A DNA stretch of 6,862 nt from an uncultured Eubacteriales bacterium (GTDB lineage Bacteria > Bacillota > Clostridia > Peptostreptococcales > Anaerovoracaceae): the NCBI GenBank assembly GCA_902793875.1, contig CADBFL010000117.1:1-6862 (forward strand). Reading direction: 5' to 3'. A program made the translations under genes and the position numbers. The notes beneath the pieces are model-generated. The model worked only from the letters and a program-made list of their open reading frames with translations. It was not told the DNA's origin and ran no database searches. Positions 1 through 5,808 of the stretch are shown piece by piece (within the stretch, counting starts at the first letter, position 1; each line of letters opens with the position of its first letter).

Positions 1-6
1 CGTCTG

Positions 7-1071
7 CTATTTTTCCAGAAGCCCCAGGACCGCATCGCCGTGATGCACCTCATCGTTCATCACAGTCTCGACCACAGGGAAATCTCCGATGACTTCAGTG
101 TATTTGTCTGCCGCGTCATACTCGCCTTTCGCGATGATCGGATAGACTTTTTCCTTTCCGAGCGCCCTGTACATCAGCGGCACGAGTATGGACTTGGACG
201 GGTCAGGCCTGACGGTCTCGCCCGTATACTTCATGAATACATCAGCGTGCCTTGCCTCGTCACCGGCAAGCCTCAGGAAGGCTTCTCTGTCGGCCGGGTC
301 CGTTACCGTGTCAGCCAGCCTCTCGTACATCAGCCGTGCGTCCTCTTCGCCCTGCTGGGCTGTCCTCAGGACCTTCATCTGTCCCGGGGTGACCGTTCCG
401 CCCTCGCCCGGTTTTTTCAGTCCGGTCTCTTCAAGTATTATGTCCGCAAGGCGGCTCCCCTGCGTGACGTAGCTCATGTGGTCCTCGCCGCCGAGTATCC
501 TCAGCTTCGCGCCCGGGATGGAACCGGCGATGGCGTACGTCTCTTCTTCTGTTACGACGTCCCTGCTCCCGGCGATGACGACGGTCGGCGTTCTGATCTT
601 CGCCAGGTCAGCTGCCGTTATATCCGGCTCCGTCAGCATCAGATACATCTTCGGATCCCTTTTGAGCGCATATACTGCCTTTATGAAAGTTCTGAGCCAC
701 GGGGCCACTCCCTTCGGAGTCATGTTGGCGCTGCCTGCCAGCAGCAGACCGATCCTGTCAGTCCTCATGGCGGCCAGCAGTCCGATGATCGCGCCGTCGC
801 TGTGACCGAAGAACACCGCATCCTTGAGATCGAGCTGATCCATGAACGCGACCATGTCGTCCGCCATGTCGCTGTAATGCAGCTCGCCGGTCTTCTGACT
901 CAGCCCGTGATCGCGCGAGTCTACCGAATACACCGTAAAATGCCTTCTGAGAAGCCAGATCGAATCCCTGAACGTCGTGTGGTCCTCGCTGTTGCCGTGC
1001 ACAAGGACGAGAGGCCTTCCCCCGCCGCACTTCTCATAATACATCTTTATACCGTTTACATCGATCCACAT
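7..1071 (-). CDS. Alpha/beta hydrolase fused to a diiron rubrerythrin-like domain
   Basis: This 354-residue protein carries two complete domains. Residues 1-218 form an alpha/beta hydrolase: the oxyanion motif HGN is at 25-27, the nucleophile elbow GHSDG puts Ser91 in place, and Asp171 (GSRD) and His198 (GEDH) complete the likely triad. After a Gly/Pro linker (219-230), residues 231-354 form a ferritin/rubrerythrin-like four-helix domain with a full set of candidate diiron ligands: a glutamate at 242 or 243, E272xxH275, E317 and E341xxH344. There is no CxxC rubredoxin tail. No signal peptide is visible, so the protein is probably cytosolic. The ATG at 1071 is preceded by AAGGAG ten bases upstream. 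Free-standing versions of each half are familiar in anaerobic Clostridia; I do not recall this fusion as a characterised enzyme. The hydrolase substrate (ester, lactone or peroxyacid type) cannot be told from sequence. The diiron half suggests peroxide or oxygen handling. Domain calls are firm; the joint role is inference. Confidence 0.9.
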   Translation of the reverse strand: MWIDVNGIKMYYEKCGGGRPLVLVHGNSEDHTTFRDSIWLLRRHFTVYSVDSRDHGLSQKTGELHYSDMADDMVAFMDQLDLKDAVFFGHSDGAIIGLLAAMRTDRIGLLLAGSANMTPKGVAPWLRTFIKAVYALKRDPKMYLMLTEPDITAADLAKIRTPTVVIAGSRDVVTEEETYAIAGSIPGAKLRILGGEDHMSYVTQGSRLADIILEETGLKKPGEGGTVTPGQMKVLRTAQQGEEDARLMYERLADTVTDPADREAFLRLAGDEARHADVFMKYTGETVRPDPSKSILVPLMYRALGKEKVYPIIAKGEYDAADKYTEVIGDFPVVETVMNDEVHHGDAVLGLLEK

Positions 1072-1116
1072 AGTCCTTCTACTCCTTTCATTCTATGACC
1101 ATAATATTTATCCGCA

Positions 1117-1218
1117 TCATTCAGCGCAGTATCCCGCAGCCGGCTCCGAGCCGTATTTGCGGTCCCATACGAAGCTCTTTTTTATCTGACACATCTCCAT
1201 CGTCTTCAGGGCAGCCTC
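1117..1218 (-). pseudogene. Out-of-frame C-terminal remnant of the isochorismatase-family gene
   Basis: Reading on from the truncated hydrolase gene, but in the frame shifted by two bases, gives 33 codons ending in TGA at 1117-1119. The frame starts EAALKTMEMCQI, which strongly resembles the end of clostridial isochorismatase-family hydrolases (a helix of the type ALEAMKMCQIEV). It joins directly to the upstream gene at its Val127-Val128 codons (around 1218). The sequence that should lie between, with the S-N-A helix and the D-x-S-C-C-x-G-x-T-P loop, is absent. This segment has no start codon or ribosome binding site of its own, so it is probably not translated. It is the surviving end of the same gene after a frame-changing deletion. 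An assembly error would look the same. Confidence 0.7.
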
Positions 1219-1601
1219 ACCACGCAGATGTCCGTGCACAGGCCGATGATCTCTATCCCGATCTCTTCTGCGGCTGCGATCTCAGCGATGTCCTCCGCGA
1301 GCTTCATGCTTCCGAACGACGGCTTCTCATACACATGAGCTCCCTCAATGAGCTCCGCTATATCCTCTCTTATCTTCCATCCCTCAGTCCCCTTTATGCA
1401 GTGCTCGACGGGAAGGTTCCTTCCCTCCTGAGTGCTGAGGTAACCGGGGCCGTGAGTATCCATCGTTACGAAGATGTCATCCGGTCTGTACTCGCGTATC
1501 TTGTACTTCACATTATCGACTATCGCGAGGGCCTCCGGCGTTCCGAGAGCTCCGTCTATGAAATCATTCTGCATGTCTACCACGATAAGTATCTTTCTCA
1601 T
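1206..1601 (-). CDS. Isochorismatase-family cysteine hydrolase, C-terminally truncated
   Basis: The 131-residue product matches the isochorismatase/nicotinamidase fold. The first strand motif IVVDMQNDF supplies Asp9, the segment YEKPSFGS supplies Lys93, and CTDICVV supplies the nucleophile Cys126, giving the Asp-Lys-Cys triad of the family. Asp48 and His50 (MDTHG) fit the metal or substrate site. The reading frame then runs only R-L-P and stops. Intact relatives, as I remember them, are about 170-180 residues and continue with a conserved cis-peptide/helix segment; here about 30 residues are missing and the last helix lies out of frame (1117-1218). The ATG at 1601 has a purine-rich site (AGAGGGGAAAG) just upstream. 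It lies 79 bases after the helicase gene. The family hydrolyses amides such as nicotinamide or hydrolyses isochorismate; the substrate here is unknown. The truncated product keeps the triad but probably does not fold well, so I treat the gene as likely inactivated. Confidence 0.8.
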   Translation of the reverse strand: MRKILIVVDMQNDFIDGALGTPEALAIVDNVKYKIREYRPDDIFVTMDTHGPGYLSTQEGRNLPVEHCIKGTEGWKIREDIAELIEGAHVYEKPSFGSMKLAEDIAEIAAAEEIGIEIIGLCTDICVVRLP

Positions 1602-1680
1602 TTTCTTTCCCCTCTCTGCGCGCCTGTAGCTGCGTCCATTTCTGTTTTCCGCGTCGTATTATGCACAGCGTGTCAGTCTG

Positions 1681-3168
1681 TTATTCGATTATCGAGATGA
1701 TCCAGGCAAGCAGCTCCGGCGCTTCGAGTATCACCAGGGCGAGGTTCTCGCGGACGCGGTTCATCTCAGGATAGAAGATATTCGGATACGGCTTTTCGGG
1801 ATCCGGCGCGGGTATCCCTTTCAGATACCCCTCCTCGTCATAACAGAACGAATCGTCCATGAGCATCACGACGTTGTCGTATTCCCTTCCGGCCACATGC
1901 CTGCTCCCGAAATCCTCCTCAAGATCCGCAAAAGGGCTGTCCGGATATCTGTGCGCGTTGATGAAGCGGTATCCCCTGTCGCGGTAATAACATATCAGCT
2001 CCCGGGCCTCGCCGGCGCTGTTGGCATAATTGACGGATATATGCTCGTATTCGTAATTCTTCTCGGTCTTGCTCTTCAGGCATCTGAGCTTCTGGATAAA
2101 GGTCTGTATCTGCATATTCACGCGCAGTCTCTCCGACAGCTCGTATTCGCCGCTCAGACCGAGGCTGTTTATCATGTCCTCTATGCCGTTTTGCTTTTCG
2201 GCCTCTGTAAGGGCGGCGGAAGGATCCGTGCAGAAGATGCATATCTGCTCATATATCCCTGCCGCATCGCATATGATGCCGAAGGTCTCCGGCTCGAGGC
2301 GGAGGGCTTCATCCACCAGAACATAGTCGCAGCCCTCGAGCTTCTGCGCCGAAGAGATGCGCGACACGCATATAAAATCCAGGTTCTCTATGGCCCGGCT
2401 GATCGACATAAGTCCCTCCGGCGGCTCCTCGGCGCAGGTGATCATAGTCCTGCCTGCTTCGGCCAGAGTCTTCGCCAGATCATAGATCAGCAGAGTCTTT
2501 CCGGTACCCGGTCTGCCGCTTATGCGGAAGAACGCGCGGGAGGAAACTGACACGATGTCCTTCAGCAGCTGCGATTTTACCTGATCCTGCGCGGGAGTCA
2601 GGAAATACTGGCCCTGCAGGAACTTCATCGGGTCATCTTCGGGGGATATCAGGTATTCGGAAGCCCGGAAGAGCTTGTCGATGCGTCCGTGAAACGCCGC
2701 CCTGCACCTTTTGACGGCCCACGCCACGGCGCCGATGTCCGTTTTCTTCAGTTCGTCATCCTCCGTGAGCATGTAGCAGGTGAGCGTGTCAGTCACGACC
2801 GTGTAAAGCATCATCTCTCTGCCGAGCAGCGTGAGATAGTGCCGGTTCTTTCTAAGCTGCGCCAGTATATGCTCCTCGCCCACATCCTGTGATTTCAGTT
2901 CGATGTTCAGGCAGTACCTGCCCGTGACCTTCAGCAGATCGAACTCCTTGCCGATAAGAGGTATCACGAAGCCGAAATAAAAGCCGTCCGTGTCCTTTAC
3001 CGTTACGCCCTGCCCCGCGAGAGCGTCTGTCAGTATGCGCAGGGAGTCGATCTCGTGGATCCGGATCATGTGGTTGTCATGATCGCCGGCCTCGTGCTTC
3101 TCCATGATATTGAACAGTCTCTCGTCGCGTATTCTCGATACCCTGAACAGATTTACCGGTTTGATCAT
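1681..3168 (-). CDS. PD-(D/E)XK nuclease-like domain fused to an SF1/DUF2075-type helicase
   Basis: This 495-residue protein has two recognisable parts. In residues 60-130, Asp77 (EFDLLKV) followed by E90-L-K92 (NIELKS) and Gln104 (AQLRKN) fits the PD-(D/E)XK nuclease core. Residues 185-490 read as a superfamily 1 P-loop ATPase of the DUF2075 / Schlafen group 3 kind. It has a Q-motif (TPAQDQ, Gln194), Walker A GRPGTGKT (218-225) and Walker B DYVLVDEA with Asp286-Glu287. A motif III position (FCTDPSAAL), an arginine-bearing SERLRVN (345-351), a motif V-like segment SRHVAGREYDNVVML (422-436) and a motif VI-like NRVREN (470-475) follow. No membrane segment is present, so it should be cytosolic and act on nucleic acid. 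The ATG at 3168 follows the NUDIX stop by 16 bases, with GAAGGA about ten bases upstream, so the two genes are surely co-transcribed. A role in DNA repair or phage defence is inference. Motif III lacks the usual glutamine and motif VI lacks a preceding threonine. Confidence 0.82.
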   Translation of the reverse strand: MIKPVNLFRVSRIRDERLFNIMEKHEAGDHDNHMIRIHEIDSLRILTDALAGQGVTVKDTDGFYFGFVIPLIGKEFDLLKVTGRYCLNIELKSQDVGEEHILAQLRKNRHYLTLLGREMMLYTVVTDTLTCYMLTEDDELKKTDIGAVAWAVKRCRAAFHGRIDKLFRASEYLISPEDDPMKFLQGQYFLTPAQDQVKSQLLKDIVSVSSRAFFRISGRPGTGKTLLIYDLAKTLAEAGRTMITCAEEPPEGLMSISRAIENLDFICVSRISSAQKLEGCDYVLVDEALRLEPETFGIICDAAGIYEQICIFCTDPSAALTEAEKQNGIEDMINSLGLSGEYELSERLRVNMQIQTFIQKLRCLKSKTEKNYEYEHISVNYANSAGEARELICYYRDRGYRFINAHRYPDSPFADLEEDFGSRHVAGREYDNVVMLMDDSFCYDEEGYLKGIPAPDPEKPYPNIFYPEMNRVRENLALVILEAPELLAWIISIIE

Positions 3169-3184
3169 GGCCTTGCTTCCTTCT

Positions 3185-3595
3185 TTACCGTGCTTCCTGC
3201 CTGCCCGCCCTCAGCAGTTCCTTCAGTTTCTTTACCGGCTTTATGTCCGACGGCAGCCATCTGACGTCTTCCAGTTCACCGGCAGACAGCCATCTGGCGT
3301 CCTCGTGTTCGACCAGCACGATCTCATCCGAGACCAGCTCGCAGAGATAGCACTGCATTTCCATGTGGAACTCCGGATAATCGTAGCTGACGGTGCAAAA
3401 AAGGCTTCCGATCCTGATCTCAGCCCGGAGCTCCTCTCTTATCTCCCGCGCGAGGGCACTTTCGGGAGATTCGCCGGGTTTGATCTTGCCTCCCGGAAAC
3501 TCCCACCAGTCCTTATAATTTCCGTAACCGCGCCGGGCGGCCAGCGCCCTGCCGTCTTTTACGATCATTGCGGCAACTACGTGTATCGTTTTCAT
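3185..3595 (-). CDS. MutT-like NUDIX hydrolase
   Basis: The 136-residue protein is a single NUDIX domain of normal length. The NUDIX box runs from Gly36 through Glu42, Arg50-Glu51 and Glu54-Glu55 to about residue 60, with the metal-binding REIREEL core intact. It is preceded by WWEFPGGKI, typical of MutT/CTP-pyrophosphohydrolase-type members that cleave (deoxy)nucleoside triphosphates to the monophosphate and pyrophosphate. The glycine normally found after EEL is arginine here (Arg57), a mild departure. The exact substrate (8-oxo-dGTP, modified dCTP or another) cannot be read from sequence. The ATG at 3595 overlaps the stop codon of a three-codon frame (see 3595-3606); the nearest purine-rich site, GAAGGGA, is about 15 bases upstream, unusually far. 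The gene lies 48 bases after the phosphatase and 16 bases before the nuclease-helicase, which points to joint expression with the latter. Confidence 0.92.
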   Translation of the reverse strand: MKTIHVVAAMIVKDGRALAARRGYGNYKDWWEFPGGKIKPGESPESALAREIREELRAEIRIGSLFCTVSYDYPEFHMEMQCYLCELVSDEIVLVEHEDARWLSAGELEDVRWLPSDIKPVKKLKELLRAGRQEAR

Positions 3596-3606
3596 TATAT
3601 CAGCAT
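3595..3606 (-). other. Three-codon frame overlapping the NUDIX start (TAATG)
   Basis: On the minus strand the bases ATG-CTG-ATA-TAA run into the NUDIX start as TAATG, so the last A of the stop is the first A of the next ATG. A purine-rich GAAGGGA sits about four bases upstream of the first ATG and about fifteen upstream of the NUDIX ATG. Initiation at the tiny frame followed by restart on the NUDIX gene is possible. It may also be chance, since the sequence is short and the spacing to the first ATG is tight. Confidence 0.25.
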
Positions 3607-3643
3607 CCGGTCCCTTCGTGGAATTTCAGCAGCCCTTTTCCGA

Positions 3644-4975
3644 TCACTGACGGCTGCCGCTTTTCTTTCTCCTGTATATGGCATATACGGCAGCGGCTGT
3701 AAGCGCGGCGGCCAGCGCGGCTATAAGCACGGCGGCCGGCGCATCCGCGGATACGGCCGGGCCTGCAGGGTCAGTCTTTTTCCCTCCGAGGCCGGCTTTG
3801 AGAGCTTCTATCTCGCCGTCCGTCAGCCCGATTTCCCTGCAGTACTCCTCCGCCTCCGCGGCGAGGTCCGCATTTTTCAGATCATCCGTTCTGAACATCG
3901 TTTTCAGAGTCTTTTCTATGTTATCGCTGACTATCTCATCATAGCGCTCGTCATCTGGCGTGATCCCGTAGTAGTTATAGTACGAGACCATGTAGTCGCT
4001 GACCACCTCGTCATACTCCGCTCCCATCAGACACTCGAGAAGAGCCGCGACCAGCCCCGCTCTGTCCTTTCCTTCCGTGCAGTGAACGGCGTACGGTCCT
4101 TTATGCTCTGCGAAATACCTCAGGCCTTCGGCAAGCTTTCCCCTGAAGTCGTCCGAGTCGAAATCCACGCCCATGCAGAGCGGGATGTAATCCGTCGTCG
4201 AGTAGTATGTCTTTCCATAGCCCGGATAGGACTTTGCGGTCTCTTCCGAATCGGAAAGATTCATGATCGTTGCGATCCCGTGTTTTTTGCAGGCCTCATC
4301 CGCGTATGTGCTGCGGTTGCGGGACGGATCGATCGGCGTAGCCGTCCTGTAAAGGATATCCTTTCCCATCCCGGTCGTGGCGATGACCCTGAAATTTGCG
4401 AACTGTTCGTCGCTGAGGTCCGGAAAGGCGGACCGTTCGTCCGGATATGTCAGTGACTCGTGGCCGTACTCCGCGTAGAGTCCGCCTTTTGTCTTCAGGA
4501 CAAAGCGGAAAGTCACGTCGCTGATCCCCTTCTTGTACGTCCAGATGAAGCTCTGGTCCTCAAAGGTGGATTTGTCGGCCACGTACTCCGACGCGAAGTC
4601 TCCCATGTTTACCGCGAGCTCTGTTTCTTCGCCGTCCACGCGCAGCAGCCTGTCGCCGATGCCCACCTCGGAATAGCTTTTCACGACAGGCAGATCCATC
4701 TGCTGATCGAGAAAGCTGACCGTGACGATGTCTCCGTATTCGATCCCCGCATCCTCAAAGTCATCCTGCGTAACGTGACGTCCGTCTCTGATGAGCCTGA
4801 TGTTTCCGAATCTGGATATCAGTTCCGGGTCCATGCCCGCATCGAGCTCTCCCCCTCCTTCTGCATACGCGCGGTACGCGGACGGTCCCGGCGTCATGAC
4901 AGGCGCGGCGGCGATCATGACAAGCGCCAGCGCGAGCGCCGCAGCGATCCCGAAATATCTGAAGATCCTTCTCAC
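3644..4975 (-). CDS. Exported, membrane-anchored tyrosine phosphatase with SAM-HAT C-domain-like module
   Basis: The product is 443 residues from a GTG start at 4975, chosen because AAAGGAG lies ten bases upstream and because longer versions of the frame run into the peptidase gene. Residues 7-27 are a signal segment, with a plausible cleavage after A-Y-A at 36-38. Residues 50-135 resemble the C-terminal beta domain of SAM hydroxide adenosyltransferases (RFGNIR, GDIVTVSF, SYSEVGIGD, ELAVNMGDFA). Residues 190-350 are a bacterial tyrosine/dual-specificity phosphatase of the Y_phosphatase3 type, with the signature HCTEGKDRAG placing nucleophile Cys299 and Arg305. A small helical region (350-400) follows, then an Ala-rich transmembrane helix (about 423-444) with a basic YRRKK tail. 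The catalytic domain should therefore sit outside the cell, held by the C-terminal anchor. It may act on phosphotyrosine, phosphoinositides or another extracellular phosphoester; the substrate is unknown. It is the first gene after the promoter at 5024-5052. Confidence 0.88.
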   Translation of the reverse strand: MRRIFRYFGIAAALALALVMIAAAPVMTPGPSAYRAYAEGGGELDAGMDPELISRFGNIRLIRDGRHVTQDDFEDAGIEYGDIVTVSFLDQQMDLPVVKSYSEVGIGDRLLRVDGEETELAVNMGDFASEYVADKSTFEDQSFIWTYKKGISDVTFRFVLKTKGGLYAEYGHESLTYPDERSAFPDLSDEQFANFRVIATTGMGKDILYRTATPIDPSRNRSTYADEACKKHGIATIMNLSDSEETAKSYPGYGKTYYSTTDYIPLCMGVDFDSDDFRGKLAEGLRYFAEHKGPYAVHCTEGKDRAGLVAALLECLMGAEYDEVVSDYMVSYYNYYGITPDDERYDEIVSDNIEKTLKTMFRTDDLKNADLAAEAEEYCREIGLTDGEIEALKAGLGGKKTDPAGPAVSADAPAAVLIAALAAALTAAAVYAIYRRKKSGSRQ

Positions 4976-5023
4976 CTGATCTCGTCTCCTTTGCTCTGAC
5001 CTGCCGTTCTTTCGTTCAGGATA

Positions 5024-5052
5024 ATTGTAACGGCCTGCCTCAAAACCTGCAA
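5024..5052 (-). promoter_or_regulatory. Sigma-A-type promoter for the phosphatase gene
   Basis: On the minus strand TTGCAG (5047-5052) and TACAAT (5024-5029) are separated by exactly 17 bases, close to the TTGACA/TATAAT consensus. A start about seven bases downstream, near 5017, would leave a leader of roughly 40 bases holding the AAAGGAG site and the GTG at 4975. The -35 box directly follows the T-tract of the preceding terminator. No experimental start site is known to me. Confidence 0.7.
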
Positions 5053-5081
5053 GAAAAAACAGGCTCCCGCGCGGAGCCTGT
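5053..5081 (-). terminator. Rho-independent terminator after the peptidase gene
   Basis: On the minus strand ACAGGCTCC and GGAGCCTGT pair perfectly over nine bases around a five-base GCGCG loop (5059-5081) and run straight into six T residues. It lies 25 bases after the peptidase stop. The plus strand lacks a T-tract after the stem, so it should terminate only minus-strand transcription. It separates the regulator-peptidase unit from the phosphatase unit. Confidence 0.9.
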
Positions 5082-5106
5082 CTGCATGTTCGCATCCGTT
5101 TTCGCA

Positions 5107-5796
5107 TCAGCTGCCTCCGAAGGACCATCCTCCGTAGCCGAAGTATTCCTTGAACTCTTCGAGCGTCATTATGTACTGCGACTGCGATCCGGCAACCTTC
5201 CCGTCTCCGATGTAGATGGCGACGTGGCCCGGATCCTTGCCGCAGTCTTCGCACAGATACCCCGAAAGATATTCCGGACCGCTGTATATCATGGCGCCGA
5301 CCGGTATCTCCTCCGACCACACCGCATATTTGTCCCTTGATTCCGACGCGCAGCATGAGCCCGATACCGGGATCCCCGCAGAGGCGTACACATCGCACAC
5401 CCAGGTCTCGCAGAGCCCCTGATATCCGTTGTCCCACGGAGCTTTGCGCTCAGGCCATCTCCTCCTCAGAGCCTCGAGTATCGCGGCCTGCTGTTCACTC
5501 TCTATCGTTATATGATTGAATATGCTGTCCTCATCGCCCTCTCCCCCGGATTCGAGAGTCCTTTCGGCATCCGATACTTTCCCGGGCGTGATGATCCCTG
5601 CGGCGGTATATTCATCGAGAGCAGGCAGCGCTATCCATACCACCAGAGCGAGAACGAGCATGTCAAATAAGAGGCAGGCTATGTCAGCCGATTTTTTGCG
5701 CCTGTCCGCTTTCGCAGGGCCCGCGGCTTTCACAGCGCCCGGTGCGCCCGCTGTTTTCGCAGTATTCGCAGTTTTTATTACAGCTGTCTGCTCCAT
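5107..5796 (-). CDS. Membrane-anchored NlpC/P60 (CHAP-like) cysteine peptidase
   Basis: The 229-residue protein has a basic, Ala/Lys-rich cytoplasmic N-terminus (1-37), one transmembrane helix (about 38-60), a linker rich in acidic residues and an extracellular peptidase domain (about 100-229). The motif GLCETWVCDVYASAG places the nucleophile Cys129. IPVGAMIYSG and GHVAIYIGDGKV follow, the latter giving His191, which is the usual order in the NlpC/P60 superfamily. The pattern GLCxxWVxDVY followed by a CCA segment (148-150) recalls a clostridial secreted family, so those extra cysteines may be family features; Cys182 and Cys185 (CEDC) form a further pair. The likely role is hydrolysis of peptidoglycan stem peptides at the outer membrane face; substrate is inferred. 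The ATG at 5796 has only weak purines upstream and lies 12 bases after the regulator stop, so translational coupling is likely. A terminator follows at 5053-5081. Confidence 0.85.
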   Translation of the reverse strand: MEQTAVIKTANTAKTAGAPGAVKAAGPAKADRRKKSADIACLLFDMLVLALVVWIALPALDEYTAAGIITPGKVSDAERTLESGGEGDEDSIFNHITIESEQQAAILEALRRRWPERKAPWDNGYQGLCETWVCDVYASAGIPVSGSCCASESRDKYAVWSEEIPVGAMIYSGPEYLSGYLCEDCGKDPGHVAIYIGDGKVAGSQSQYIMTLEEFKEYFGYGGWSFGGS

Positions 5797-5808
5797 TTTT
5801 TCTGTATG

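Noticed and set aside
40..1098. Plus-strand open frame of 352 codons
   Set aside because: It is antisense to the hydrolase-rubrerythrin fusion, has no visible motif and spans the real gene's ribosome binding site.
1602..1680. Possible promoter (CATAAT) between the helicase and the isochorismatase-family gene
   Set aside because: A CATAAT hexamer is present on the minus strand but the sequence 17 bases upstream (GAATAA, overlapping the helicase stop) is a poor -35 box, so I do not call it. Read-through from the helicase gene is equally likely.
1095..1700. Plus-strand open frame of 201 codons across the deleted hydrolase gene
   Set aside because: It is antisense to the isochorismatase-family sequence, shows no motif and has low complexity in Leu and Ser.
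3104..4456. Long plus-strand open frame of 450 codons
   Set aside because: It lies opposite the phosphatase, the NUDIX gene and the start of the helicase, all of which have clear motifs on the minus strand. Its translation shows no recognisable domain and is rich in Arg and Val in the way antisense frames of GC-rich genes are.
4976..5437. N-terminal extension of the phosphatase to a 597-residue protein
   Set aside because: The added residues are Arg/Gly-rich, overlap the peptidase gene in another frame and cross the terminator and promoter. The GTG at 4975 has a strong ribosome binding site and starts directly before a signal peptide.
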